From: Halisarca cf. caerulea
Lineage: Eukaryota > Porifera > Demospongiae > Chondrillida > Halisarcidae
NCBI GenBank assembly: GCA_963170055.1
Contig: CAUJGJ010000129.1
Location: forward strand, 1,100,701-1,143,200
Direction of reading: 5' to 3'
Length of the DNA stretch: 42,500 nt
Below are positions 21,842-32,279 of the stretch, piece after piece. Each line of letters begins with the position of its first letter. Position 1 is the stretch's first letter. Made by a program: the position numbers and the translations under genes. The notes under the pieces were generated by a model that did not search any database, had not been told where the DNA came from, and saw only the letters and a program-made list of their open reading frames with translations.

Positions 21842-22933
21842 AAAGTCAATAGCAATAGGAGTCACAAGTCTATTTTCTGACACAGGGTTATCTGAAAAAC
21901 TCATTTATCCAATGCTCATTTGTGTAATATCTACTCCGATTTATCCATTGACTGGTCTATCAGACACTTTCATGAAGAACATATGTGGTTGGATAAACCT
22001 TGTCCCACACTGATTTTATGATTTCTTACAATAATCTGCTTGATGTAGTGCAAATGATTGAGGAGAGCGAGCCTGAGTGAGAGACAATACCATGATGTAC
22101 GTATATACGTGGGTCATGTCTATAGCTGGATATACTTGTGTCATACGTTCAGCTGACGAAGTTTTCATGCACGGCCTCCACCTGATTTTCTGGCTACATA
22201 GCAATACCTTCAGTTCTGAGTACTTTCTGCTCTATTTTCATTTGTTCGTGTGCTCAGCAGGCCCTATATCTTCTCTTTAACGAGATAGTTCAGGATTGAG
22301 TGGGTGATTGAGGTGCCTCCATCTATTACCCACTCTTGTATGGCTGCCGATAACAAGGTAAACAGCAATAGCAGGAACAAGGCATCTACTTACTTACCCC
22401 AGACTTCTGTGTTGCACAGTTGTAAGCCGAGGGAACAGCTAGAGGGTTGATTAACCATACCACTGCTGCCGTTGAGGCAAATAACAAGGGAACATACAAT
22501 TTATGTATTATAAATGCAACGTGTGATGCAGATACATTTGACTGTGTTCAATTGGTTCTAAGCTTCTGTTACATTCCTGTGCCAAATAGCTCCCCCTTGC
22601 AACACTCCACATATGCACACAGCCACCATATTGTGGGCAGCCATCATTGACTATTGTGAAGTGTTCAGCTGCTCTTGATTGTCTTTATGCCTCTTGCAAT
22701 TGATGTCTATATATATACCTTAGGCTCACCCCATGATAATAATCAATGCCTATGTGTAGTATTAGTGATCATACCCATACAAAGGATGTATACTGCTCTG
22801 TTTTTGAGTGATCTGTAAATAATAGAACACTTTATTTCATTTTAGAATATTCTCTTATCTGTAAGAGATCAGACAGGGATTCTTAAGCAGTTTATTTTAT
22901 TACAATACTAAATTGACAGACAAAATTGGATAG
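21842..22933. repeat. Dispersed repeat R1, copy 2
   Basis: Second copy of the repeat at 15510-16633, same orientation, 1,092 bases. It begins right where the Harbinger-like remnant ends. The shared edge on both copies is aaagtcaatagcaatagg; outside it the two loci differ. Confidence 0.85.
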
Positions 22934-23090
22934 CGCACAGGGTATTTACTGTATAGTGCCAAATTGTTGTGGGATGAAATTTTCTCGGATTTTAACTTTT
23001 GAATATTTCGCAGAAATAAATTTCGCGGGTCAAGCTTAATCACGACTTGAAGTAATTAAAAGTGGACATTTTGGCACAAAACTGTTCGAT

Positions 23091-23255
23091 ATGTCTAGGA
23101 GAAGATTTAGCGTTACTGCGATGGTACGTGGTTATCATGTGTATCAGTATACATGGGCTGCTACTATAGGAGAAGACCTCGAGTGCCAGAGAGAAGCTGG
23201 AAATCGAGAGGATCCTTTTGTTGTAGCAGTTGTAATGCCGCCCGGCAGAATATAG
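23091..23255 (+). pseudogene. HIRAN-domain gene fragment truncated by a MITE
   Basis: A 54-codon frame from ATG 23091 contains AMVRGYHVYQYTWAATIGED, then CQREAGNREDPFVVAVV. This is the N-terminal half of a HIRAN domain (named for HIP116 and Rad5, DNA-end binding), in the form seen in multicopy invertebrate proteins (VRGYHVYQ.. then E.GN..DPFAVAV). The frame ends in a TAG inside TATAGTCTCGCGAGCCAG, the end of the same MITE family seen at 1711 and 32280, so the MITE probably broke the gene. The second half of the domain is not found downstream. Confidence 0.65.
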
Positions 23256-23497
23256 TCTCGCGAGCCAGACCCTACGCCGCTAATCCCTTCATATGACAAC
23301 CTATAATGTTTACAAATATGGATGTATAGGCATATACACAATTACCGTTATTATGGACGCATAGGCAATTGCAAGCGAACTAATATGGACGCATAGGCAA
23401 TAATATTGTTCTAGTATTTAGTGTATTGTATTGTAATAACACAGACAACAGTGGATAGGTTATCGTTCCGTTCCAACCGTCGATTCGAAGAATACAA
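23251..23497. other. MITE end and intergenic DNA
   Basis: Begins with the TAGTCTCGCG MITE end. Near 23340-23410 the word tatggacgcataggcaat occurs twice or more, a short tandem or dispersed repeat. No coding sequence is supported. Confidence 0.4.
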
Positions 23498-23587
23498 ATG
23501 GAGCTGCTAGAAGATTTGGATGTGGAGGAAAACGACATTGCCTATACTTTAGATATAGGAAACCCCCTTCTTCAAGAGTTTATACAG
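23498..23587 (+). CDS. Isolated first coding exon, unknown protein
   Basis: ATG at 23498 opens 30 in-frame codons ending at a consensus donor (CAG then GTAAGA at 23588). The peptide is acidic (MELLEDLDVEENDIAYTLDI). I do not recognise it and find no convincing following exon on the plus strand before the minus-strand gene at 24428. It may be the orphaned start of a broken gene or part of a transposon. Confidence 0.35.
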
Positions 23588-24222
23588 GTAAGAATAGAAA
23601 CATTTAGAATCTAGGCCTATACATAAGCTGGCAAGGCCAGTTTGTAGTGCGGAAAGGCTGGTTTGACCACAGCATTGCAGCTTAGTAAACCTTAGTAAGT
23701 AAACAGCTAAAGAGCATGTATCCTGTAGTCCTGTATTCAAGCACTAGTGCATCTGAGCATTCAGCGTTGTGTATTCGAGTATAGCCAATTCAATGCAGCC
23801 TGTTAAATTGCTGTCAATTGAAGATAGAGGCTGTTCTGATACACAAGTTAATATTCATTCTGGTGTTTTGTGTGGCTCTACCTTTAGACTAAGTATATTG
23901 TGTATTGAAACACTAATGGAGTTAAGAGTATCTATGATTCCATTTAATTTATTGACGATTGAGGCTACATGCATGCTTGATTTAAGGCACTATTGATGCA
24001 CCATGGTCATCTGTGGCAAAATATGTAGTGGTACACTTATCACAATGCTACCACACTGTAATTGCACTATGTATGTTGTGGTCCTGTAATCCCACATCTT
24101 GTGCATGTACTAGTATGTGCCTGGACGAGTTCTAGTTTTCAGAAAAGAGAAGATCTTTATTTGTGATTAACTTGTCATGGCACGTGATTCATAACAAATC
24201 CAACCTGTAGCATCTACACAAT
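23588..24222. other. Intergenic, no gene recognised
   Basis: A 75-codon plus frame (23769-23996) and a 63-codon minus frame (23549-23740) are open but carry no motif or splice support. I see nothing else. Confidence 0.35.
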
Positions 24223-24331
24223 CACCTGTACCACCTGTACCTAGTACCACCTGTATCACCTGTACCTGTAGTACCACCTGTACCACCTGTGCCACCTGTG
24301 CCTATAACCACCTGTGCCACCTGTACCACAT
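24223..24331. repeat. Degenerate 9-bp tandem repeat with nine CACCTG E-boxes
   Basis: Units of the form CACCTGTAC or CACCTGTGC are repeated, with two interruptions, giving nine CACCTG words between 24223 and 24323. It lies about 100 bases beyond the stop of the minus-strand gene. No spacer structure is present, so it is not CRISPR-like. Confidence 0.85.
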
Positions 24332-24427
24332 GTACCTATTCCCATCAAGATCCAAACTAGATATCTGTATTTGTTCTGTATTGTATGCCACCTTTGTTTA
24401 ATTGCACTTAACAAAGAATCACAGCAT

Positions 24428-25243
24428 TCACTTTAATTTCTTACTATTATACAGTACCAATAATTCTGTAGTTGATGTAACTGGTTGAGTGTACTGATTG
24501 AATTTAATAATTGATGGTACCAGCTCTAGCCTCTCCTGCCACTTGCTCTGAGCCGGTGTCTCTGGACTCTGAGCTACGTGAATCAGCTCATCCTGCACCG
24601 CTTCTAGGAGCCTACCCAACTCTGACAATGCTATCATAATAACATGTACAATAATGGAAGTCATCATGCAAGATCTAGATTTGGAAGGAACTATAAAATG
24701 AAGGAATGGACTGCCATAAACCTTACTAGTAGGCTGGATTTGAGGTTCAGTCAACACATTGGTATGCTCAGGTTCCAGAGTGCTTCCATGACTTTCATAA
24801 GAGCATTCACCAATCTGATCTGTGCATACACAAAGAGGGTATATAATGATGATAGAACTTCTGGAAAATGTTACTATTATTCAATACTGTACAGGAACAG
24901 TCAACCTTGCCTGCAGTACATGTACCATAGACGCCGACTTAGTTACTCACATCTTACCTTCTTCAGTAACAGGACTTGTGACTTTTCGCCTTTTAACCAG
25001 TTTCTTTTTCCTAGTATTAACAGATGTACTAGCAACCCGGCCTTGTGGTCCATATCTGTAAACCCGCGAGCTATTCCCTGATTGCTTCGTTGTTTTGTCC
25101 CTTAGACAATCGTTTAAGGCTTTCTCCAAACTTAACAGGTGACGTCTACCTGACGTTAGTTCAGCTAGTTCTGCATTTAGGGACTGTTCTAGCTCAGTTC
25201 TGTCCTGCAGACGACCACCCTGACGCCAGTCACCAGAAGCCAT
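24428..25243 (-). CDS. Two-exon protein of unknown function, coiled-coil-like with basic tract
   Basis: Exon 1 is 25243-24958 (start MASGDWRQGGRLQDRTELEQ), donor GTAAGA, phase 1; exon 2 is 24630-24428, acceptor ATGATAG, ending TGA. The joined frame is 489 bases, 162 residues. Residues about 15-50 are Leu/Glu-rich and look helical, possibly a coiled coil; residues about 78-88 hold a basic tract (RKKKLVKRRKV) that could be a nuclear signal; a second helical part follows (LSELGRLLEAVQDELIHV). A Tyr/Gln/Thr region ends the protein. A TTTAAT on the plus strand at 24397-24402 is an ATTAAA polyadenylation word for this strand. I do not recognise the family; a small nuclear or centrosomal protein is conceivable but not shown. 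Confidence 0.65.
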
Positions 25244-25575
25244 TTTGGTACTCAACAATTATTGCCTATGCGTCCTTATTGAGGTGATAGACTAGTGTGT
25301 ATATCGGTAAATAATACATAGTCACTGCTCTATGCTCAAACTGAAACTGATCGTTGTGAGTCAGCCACACGGGGTATTTATACCTGACCATGGGATAAAC
25401 GTAATAATGACCATCGCAAATAATTTTTCAAATTCTCCACTTTTTCTCTCAAACACTGAATAGTGTCATTCTAGCTTCTACATTAAATAAAAGTAACACA
25501 TATGCTTATGGCTTCAAAGGCATAACAATAAAGGTAACTGTTTTCTAAAGAGATAAAACCAGCCCCAAGCATGTA
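25244..25575. other. Upstream region of the two-exon minus-strand gene
   Basis: No coding sequence supported. It would hold the promoter of the gene starting at 25243, but I see no clear core element. Confidence 0.35.
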
Positions 25576-26101
25576 GTAGTTTTGAATACATTTTGCCTTA
25601 GCCTGAAAGAAAGACTCTAAGGATTCCGATGACACCATCATTAGAAGAATGAATAAGTAGTGAACCATTAGAAAAATGTTTGGGGATTAGGTTGTTATGA
25701 GCAAAGAAAAATGTTTTTCAGCCATCCAAGGTGGCCTAAAATTTGGGATAAATGGATGAGCAGTGAGAAAATACCTGATTGAATACAACATCTTCCCAAT
25801 CGATTTTTTTAATTTTTTTTCAATAGCCTACATCCAACAAAGATAGGAACTAAGACAATCAGAAGCTATCACCCTTTCAGGCAAAGTGTTTTTTCTTTAA
25901 CTTAGGCAAAACAGCCATTTGTGTGATTTTTCACATAAAACGTGTGACGTCATTGGAGTAGCCTTCTCTTCCTGCTCTGTTGATCTTTGAAATCTTAAAT
26001 GTCGTCTGAAAGACACTCAATGACGCAATAAACATAGTTGCTTATTTGTGATGTTGCAAACAAGCAATGCCTACAATCCAAACAAGCAACAGACAGTTAT
26101 A
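25576..26101. repeat. Dispersed repeat R2, copy 2
   Basis: Second copy of 16756-17279, same orientation. The minus-strand frame open in copy 1 is interrupted here. Confidence 0.85.
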
Positions 26102-26563
26102 CATCCGTGCACATTAAACTGTGTGCATTCTATAGAGCTACTGATAAAAAATCTGGTTGATATGTAGTTTGCTGAATGTTGTTAGCTTTAGTTTGTCAAT
26201 CTGTTTGACTAGATGTAGGGTTAGGGTGTATGTGCATGGATTATTAGTGTTGAATATTTATTAATTTTTGAAACTGTTGTTCATTTTAGTAGATTATATA
26301 GTAGATTTGGGTTTGCAGGGTGGCTCTGGGCTAGCCTGTTGGATATGACACCAAAGTTTGTGATTCGATTCCCAACCTGCACCCCTTGCTTGTTTGTTAT
26401 GAAAAAAGTGCAGCTATGGAAGCCACACAATGTGTATGTAGAAATTGTGCATGATTTGCTTGAGTTTTGTGGGCCCCTGGTGGAGTAGCCTCAGGCTTAT
26501 GGACATGATACAGTGGTGAAAATAATATATCATTATTTTTATTATGTAGATTTGGCTATCGAA
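26102..26563. other. Intergenic with a tRNA-like segment
   Basis: At about 26318-26385 there is tRNA-like sequence: a box-A-like TGGCTCTGGGCTAGCCTG and a box-B-like GTGATTCGATTCCC, 3' followed by CCTGCACCCC. The T and acceptor stems pair poorly, so it is more likely the head of a tRNA-derived SINE than a tRNA. Nothing else is recognised. Confidence 0.3.
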
Positions 26564-28720
26564 ATGGAATCTTTGTTAAGGTTTCTGAGTGAACCCAGCA
26601 AAGTTTTGAAAGAGATCCCCCATCTTTCCAGAGTGACTACAGCCAGAAAACTTGCCTCTCTAGTGGAGCTGGTGGTTACCCAAAATGACATCCCATCATG
26701 GATAAGGTTGCTATTGTTTCCCAAGAGGTGCTTACGTACCCCTCAAAGATGCGGCAAAGACTGGAAATTGGCCACTTTGGTTAACAAACAAGTGTCTGAA
26801 GAGTCACTCAACATCGAGTTGCATACGCGAGGTGTAACAACCAATCCATTGGGACGCCACATAGTTTTATACACCAGCAACAAAGTGAACTATCATGCTA
26901 CTAGAATTTCAATGAAGCTAGAAGAAGGTGATTATAGAGGTGCCGTAAGGTTGGCATGTAGTGAAGATGTATTTGCAGAGCATAATAGCCATACTCTTGA
27001 TGTCCTCAGGGCAAAGCACCCTCCTGCACCACCCAACTCTGACACAGATACCCTCAATTGTAAAGTACCCTTGTCAATATCCATAGCAACAAAGGCCATG
27101 ATTAAAAAGGCAATTGCATCATTCTCCTGTGGCTCGGGTGCAGGCATAGATGGCCTACTCCCACAACATCTCAAAGACCTTACTGATCGCTCAGCTGGTG
27201 ATGGAGGAGTCGCTCTTTTGTCTGCCTTAGTGGACTTTGTAAATCTGATCCTTGAGGGCAAAACTCCACCAGCCGTACGCCCTATCTTCTTTGGTGCCAG
27301 CCTGACAGCACTCACCAATAAGAGTGGGGACATCTGTCCAATAGCTGTGGGGTGCACCTTGAGGAGGCTTGCCTCCAAATGTGCTTGCCAAAATGCCCTT
27401 AAGACTATCCCACCGATTCTTACCCCACATCAGGTTGGTTTCGGGATTGCAGGGGGAGTAGAAGCCGCTGTTCATGCTAGCCGTGTTTATCTTACCCACT
27501 TGCCAAATGAAAAGGCAATGCTAAAAGTGGATTTCAAAAATGCTTTTAATAGCATTCGGCGTGATAAGATGCTCAAAGCTGTCAAACTGTATGTTCCAAA
27601 TTTATTACCCTTTGTATCCTCTGCTTACTCCTCTCCATCAATCCTGCTATGGCATGGTGCCCAAATTCTCTCAGGTGAGGGAATTCAGCAGGGTGATCCC
27701 ATTAGCCCCATGCTTTTCTGCCTCACCATTCAGGAGCTAGTGTCCAGCCTATCATCAGAATTTATTGTATTCTACCTGGATAATGGCACTATTGGTGGCA
27801 ACCTTGCAGACCTCCAGGCTGACTTTCAGAGAATTGAAGACCGGGGACAAGCCTTAGGCCTGCACCTCAATGTGAATAAATCAGAATTGGTATCCTATGA
27901 TGAGTCTGCAGTTAGAGATGTTCTGTCTGTATTTCCAGGACTGCAGTTCATCAGTGCCCATCAAGCCACACTGTTAGATTCTCCCCTTGGGAAAGGGGCA
28001 ATGAAAGAATGCTTGGAGGTTCAACTTCATCAACTAAAGGCGATAGGTGAACGTCTCTGTCATCTACAAACACGTGATGCTATCACCGTTCTGCGCCATT
28101 TATTATCCATCCCTAATCTCCTGCATATCCTCCGCACATCCCCAGCCTTTGAATCACCACTTTTGGTATCCTGGGACAATCTTTTGATGTCCATTGTTTC
28201 CAGGATCACCAATATCACCTTCAGTTTGGGAGATTCATCGTGGATACAGGCAACACTACCTGTAAAGTCTGGTGGCCTTGGGTTCAGAAGTGTCTCCAAT
28301 CTTGCACCGTCTGCCTTTTTGGCATCCGCTGATGGAGTCTCTGAGCTCATGCAACAACTTCTGCCAGCCCATCTATCCTCCTATCCATACAATGAGAAGG
28401 ACTCTGCATTGTCAGCATGGGAGCGTGACCTACCAGGAGAAACACCCCTCCCAACTTCTCCCAGCCACCAGAAGTCATGGGATACACCCAAGATTGAGCA
28501 TTTATTTGGCACTCTTCTATCCGATCCAGATTCCAGATCCCGCCTCTTGGAAGCTAGATCCAGTGGTTCTGGTGCACGGGTCAGTGTCCCACCAGTCTCT
28601 TCTCGTGGTTTGCGCATGTCTAACGACAAAGTCCGCATAGCAATAGGCCTAAGGCTAGGTGTCCCGGTAAGCGTGCCTCACACATCTAGTGTCTGTGTCA
28701 AAGAGGCCTCCACAGACTAA
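26564..28720 (+). CDS. Non-LTR-type reverse transcriptase ORF, probably inactive
   Basis: Open for 718 codons from ATG 26564 (the frame extends 17 codons further to a GTG). RT motifs in order: GIDGLLPQHL, ICPIAVGCTLRRLASKCA, LKVDFKNAFNSIRRDKML (carrying the first catalytic Asp), GIQQGDPISPMLFCLTIQEL, FYLDNGTIGG at about 27770 and LGLHLNVNKSELV. The catalytic YxDD box reads YLDN, so the second metal-binding Asp is lost. No endonuclease is upstream, and after the stop at 28718 the DNA still resembles the usual C terminus in broken frames. This style of RT with RPIAVG...RR is multicopy in invertebrates; clade unassigned. One ORF this long without stops implies recent decay or retained use of the fold. 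Confidence 0.85.
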   Translation: MESLLRFLSEPSKVLKEIPHLSRVTTARKLASLVELVVTQNDIPSWIRLLLFPKRCLRTPQRCGKDWKLATLVNKQVSEESLNIELHTRGVTTNPLGRHIVLYTSNKVNYHATRISMKLEEGDYRGAVRLACSEDVFAEHNSHTLDVLRAKHPPAPPNSDTDTLNCKVPLSISIATKAMIKKAIASFSCGSGAGIDGLLPQHLKDLTDRSAGDGGVALLSALVDFVNLILEGKTPPAVRPIFFGASLTALTNKSGDICPIAVGCTLRRLASKCACQNALKTIPPILTPHQVGFGIAGGVEAAVHASRVYLTHLPNEKAMLKVDFKNAFNSIRRDKMLKAVKLYVPNLLPFVSSAYSSPSILLWHGAQILSGEGIQQGDPISPMLFCLTIQELVSSLSSEFIVFYLDNGTIGGNLADLQADFQRIEDRGQALGLHLNVNKSELVSYDESAVRDVLSVFPGLQFISAHQATLLDSPLGKGAMKECLEVQLHQLKAIGERLCHLQTRDAITVLRHLLSIPNLLHILRTSPAFESPLLVSWDNLLMSIVSRITNITFSLGDSSWIQATLPVKSGGLGFRSVSNLAPSAFLASADGVSELMQQLLPAHLSSYPYNEKDSALSAWERDLPGETPLPTSPSHQKSWDTPKIEHLFGTLLSDPDSRSRLLEARSSGSGARVSVPPVSSRGLRMSNDKVRIAIGLRLGVPVSVPHTSSVCVKEASTD

Positions 28721-28959
28721 GCTGTAGGGCAAACCAAGGTAGGAAGACTCCATGACATCCACTGGGGAACCCAAATCTTCTGCACACTTGCTTCAGCGAC
28801 TCTCAGTAACAGTTCAAGTGCATGGGAAATTCAACTTCAGTGATGGGATCTATTGGGAACATTGATCTTTAAGATTGTAGTTAGGTCTTGCAGTAACTTG
28901 AAGTAGACTTTTTGTTTATGTGTATATACTGTAAACTTTAACTTGGTGTTCTGCATAAT
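28721..28959 (+). pseudogene. Decayed C-terminal end of the RT element
   Basis: Immediately after the stop the sequence continues with short coding-like words (GRLHDIH near 28740) at the place where related RT proteins have a conserved GRHSRH-type block. Frameshifts and stops follow. No terminal repeat is seen. Confidence 0.4.
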
Positions 28960-29127
28960 ATAGTATTATTTCATTACTACTATGGAGCCTTGTGGTACAC
29001 CTCTCGCAACCTTGGACCAGTTTGACATATTAATAATAACTCCCGAGTTATTATTAATATGTCAAACTGGTCCAAGGTTGCGAGAGGTGTACCACAAGGC
29101 TCCATAGTAGTAATGAAATAATACTAT
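28960..29127. repeat. Perfect 83-bp palindrome with 2-base centre, made of LINE sequence
   Basis: Arms 28960-29042 and 29045-29127 are exact reverse complements around CC. Read from 29055, the right arm encodes NMSNWSKVARGVPQGSIV, including the GVPQGS motif of LINE reverse transcriptases, so a fragment of a retrotransposon has been copied head to head. Confidence 0.97.
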
Positions 29128-29226
29128 CCCTTAAAAATTTATGCCTTCACTTTCTGGCATCTGCAACTTAAGTAACCCTTAACCCACTCCAGTTCCCCAT
29201 TTCTCACATGCACCATATGCACTTAT

Positions 29227-30037
29227 ATGAGAGCCAAAACAAGGAGTTAACAAAGAATGTCATGATCATGAGGGAAGTGCTCATCCATCTTCAGCACTTC
29301 TGTAAAACTGGCAATGCCTGGCCTACCAAGTTTGAAAAAACTGACCATTTGTGGATCAGTAAGCACTTCTGGTGAGTAAGGCATGGTGTACAGATCTTTT
29401 AACTTATGGTTTTGTGATAGATTTTCCAATTAACAGTATGCAAATTTTTTATTAGGATAGTAGTTTAGTCAAATGCAATATTACATACTACTATATTTGA
29501 TATGTTGAAGGGGTTGGGGATTATTCAGTAAATCTCCACAAGCTATGAATTTGCTTTTGGTTTTGATATTAGAATTGCTCAGGCTAATATGTAACATTAT
29601 AGACTACTGTAGTCCACTACTATATCTCATATATAATAATTAGCAGCAAAATACAGTGAATGAGAATTCATTGCATTCAGAACTGGTTAAGGTAACGTGG
29701 GTATTCAGACCCATGTAAGTACATTGAATCAAAAAATACTTCATCTTGCACGATAGTTCCAAGTTATGGAGTAAAGTAGGACTCCTCATGCATGCAGGGA
29801 TGACGCAAAAGCAAAATGACCACATTTACATTTGTATATAGCTTTAAGCAAAATACAGTATTAATCAGCTCTCTTAGCCATATGTTCTTTTCCTTGACAA
29901 GTTTCGAAAGTTTACACTGTGAGAATTCTTTTCTCTTCTCTGCAGAAATTTCACCAATTATCAAAGTCATGCAGCAAAATGTGCACATGAATGTGTTGAA
30001 AACTCCTGAATTACCAACTTTCATTAATTTGGGGTGA
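29227..30037 (+). pseudogene. Partial decayed copy of the NLR-like gene (end of exon 2, intron 2, exon 3)
   Basis: 29227-29284 and 29327-29383 match the end of the NACHT exon (about 8090-8150 and 8284-8340), including the ending ACTTCTGGTGAGTAAGGCATG over the splice donor; the middle of the exon end is deleted. About 29540-29630 and 29695-29735 match intron 2 (8455-8600, 9830-9866). 29946-30037 matches exon 3 (ISPIIKVMQQ against ISRIIKVIQQ). There is no NACHT core, and the frame ends at 30037, so it is a dead relic of a duplicated NLR. The palindrome and the pogo MITE of intron 2 are absent here. Confidence 0.82.
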
Positions 30038-30591
30038 AAGCTTCCCCCCTCCCCACCGGACATGCAGAACCCAAGCTGCATGATCAGGCCAGTATGGTAG
30101 TTCCTAAATGTGAGTGGTATGGCTGATGGTCAACCATCAACATGTGATGGAGCCAGTATAACATACTATGATATCAGGTCAAAAAGAGAATGCATGGTGT
30201 GCATGCATAACACAAAAGCAATATATAATATGTACACTGGTAAATTGTATGGAATCAAGAGTGCATGCTGTGGAGTCCCATTAATTTACAGAAAGCAAGG
30301 ATGACTTATATTTATTTTGAGAGATGTATTATTTAATAAAATTATAGAAATTGATTTGCGAGGCTTTAATGTATAGTGTCTACGGTAGAACTGAATTTCC
30401 TGAAAATTTTGATCCCCGGACGGAAATTTCCGGCGGTCCGAAATTTCCGGGGCAGGCCACACCCAGCTATAGCTATAGAAGAAGAACTCTTAGCACTAGA
30501 TAGCTAGTTTTTAACTACTTTTTTATATCTTATTGTTGCTTTTCGCTTGAATTTGAACAAAATAAGTAACTTTTGAAGCGACGTCGATAAC
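30038..30591. other. Upstream region of the Death-domain gene
   Basis: No gene recognised. 30408-30450 holds a small palindromic patch rich in GAAATTTCCGG words. The last 25 bases (AGTAACTTTTGAAGC) repeat the 5' UTR of the NLR-like gene. Confidence 0.45.
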
Positions 30592-31481
30592 ATGGCCCAA
30601 AAAATTGCTGGTGGCAAAACTCGATCTCTCCCGGGTTCCGAACCACGCGTCACCTATCATGAACTTGCTGGGGAGGTTTTGGTTGATGAGCATGATGAAC
30701 TCATTACAAAACCTAGAAAAAGAAGAAAAATGGACTCTTCAACTCCGGATCCCCTTCCTGAAGATCTCATAAGTAAGCTTACTTAATTAGTATTAAACCT
30801 CGTGTATGACTTCCTACATTTTTTCACCTGTTGCAATTTGTGAATTAGTGTACTTTAGGCGACTTTAGGCAATAATAATTAATAGCTTTTCCCCCATGAA
30901 GGGCGTTATTTCCAATTGGTTATATCTCAAGGCAACACCATATCTTTCATGCAGCTCTGGACCACGAACCTTCAGAAACTCAGTTAATGTCCGTTTCTAA
31001 GGAGGTTGGCGGAAAATGGAAAGCAGTACTAGTTAATCTGGAGATTAAGAAAAATAAAATCGACTCTATTTTACTAAATGCATTTGGTAACGTGGAGAAC
31101 GCATGCTTTGACGGTCTGGTCTACTGGAGGAGTGGAAATGCTTCTCAACCGGTCACTTGGAGGACTCTCTTTAAATCGCTCAGGAAAGCAGGACTGGAGG
31201 AGGAAACTGAAGGACTAAGGAAGACGTTCAACATGTAAGTTTAAAGGAAATATGACTATTGGCATAGATATTCTATACTACTTAGTTGTTTGTCTAGACC
31301 TTTGGATGTAGCTGACGACATGGAACAGGAAGGTATGTTGACTGCACAGCAACACTGGTGTATTCAGTGTCACAGTGGCTGTTTGTGTGTTGTACTTGCT
31401 CAGTTCCTTGTTTTTTTGTGTGTGTGAATAGTACATCCTCCAAAAGCACTTGGTAAAAGATTAGCTACTGAACGGGCATAG
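30592..31481 (+). CDS. Death-domain protein sharing its leader with the NLR-like gene, 4 exons
   Basis: Exons 30592-30772, 30955-31234, 31298-31332 and 31432-31481 join in phase (1-2-1) to 546 bases, 181 residues plus stop. The leader MAQKIAGGKTRSLPGSEP is a clear relative of that of the NLR-like gene. A basic nuclear-signal-like tract KPRKRRKM follows (residues 40-47). Exon 2 is a Death domain: LMSVSKEVGGKWKAVLVNLE, IKKNKIDSIL, ACFDGLVYWRSGN, TWRTLFKSLRKAGLEEETEG, fitting the six-helix pattern with the W and the W..L...L.kA.L block. Such proteins act as adaptors in cell-death or NF-kB-type signalling; here that is inference. The last exon is small and uncertain: splicing at 31453 and further exons cannot be excluded, so it could be a truncated Death-NLR. 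Confidence 0.72.
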
Positions 31482-32279
31482 GGCTAGGTGGGCAAAGGGC
31501 AAGGCAGGCATGGGCTAGATAAGTATAGGGCTACACATACATGAGGCTAGGCAGAGTGTAGTTCGACTGAGTACACACTGAAAATTCCTACATCCTGCAG
31601 CATATACATTATGTGCTGCGGGATGTAGAAGTAACAGTTATATAGAAGAAAAGCCATATATTATATAGTCTGCCTTTATTTGTAAAGTAAAGACGATGTT
31701 TTGTAGCCAAGTAAGGTTGAATTTCTAAAATCCCTCATTTTGCAAGCAAACAGAAAGAAATCCTTTTGAGTTTACCCACTGGATAGCACTGAGAATGTTG
31801 TTGAAAGTCTGTTGCGAATTTCTCATACAGGTTGTTACATTTGTGCAAACAAAAAATCTGGGTCCATTATAGAGAATAACCTCATTATTACCGTAGATGC
31901 TCCAAACTAATCAAAGTAACAATAAGATAAAAGCCAGATAAGAGTTATCACTTACTAGTACAGTACCTAAAACTAAACTACTTATGTTTTTCTTATCTGG
32001 GTAGCCTCGGACACAGGTTTAAAGTAGGAGTCATTGGGCGGCCCTGGGGCTGCACTGGGGTGTTTCTTGGAGCCTTGCAAGATAGATACATGGTAGTGAC
32101 TGCTGTTCTAGGACACTTGGTTTCAGAGTAAGAATACTCCACAGGCAAGGCCGGAGTTCGAAGAAGCAGTATTTTTTTTTGCAATCTGTTCAATCAGTAT
32201 GGTTGTACGGTGCTAATTATATCATTGTCTGTGGCTATCTTCATCATCAAAATTCTTTGTCCTTGAACTCATCGCCACG
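31482..32279. other. Intergenic, no gene recognised
   Basis: Begins with loose repeats of gggctagg-type words (31483-31560). A weak inverted pair around 31590-31630 (catcctgcag / ctgcgggatg) is present. No coding signal. Confidence 0.4.

Noticed and set aside
24223..24331. CRISPR-like repeat array
   Set aside because: The 9-bp units are directly adjacent, without spacers, in eukaryotic DNA; it is a minisatellite.
26318..26385. Possible tRNA gene
   Set aside because: Box-A-like and box-B-like words are present, but the T stem and acceptor stem do not pair properly; more likely a SINE head or chance.
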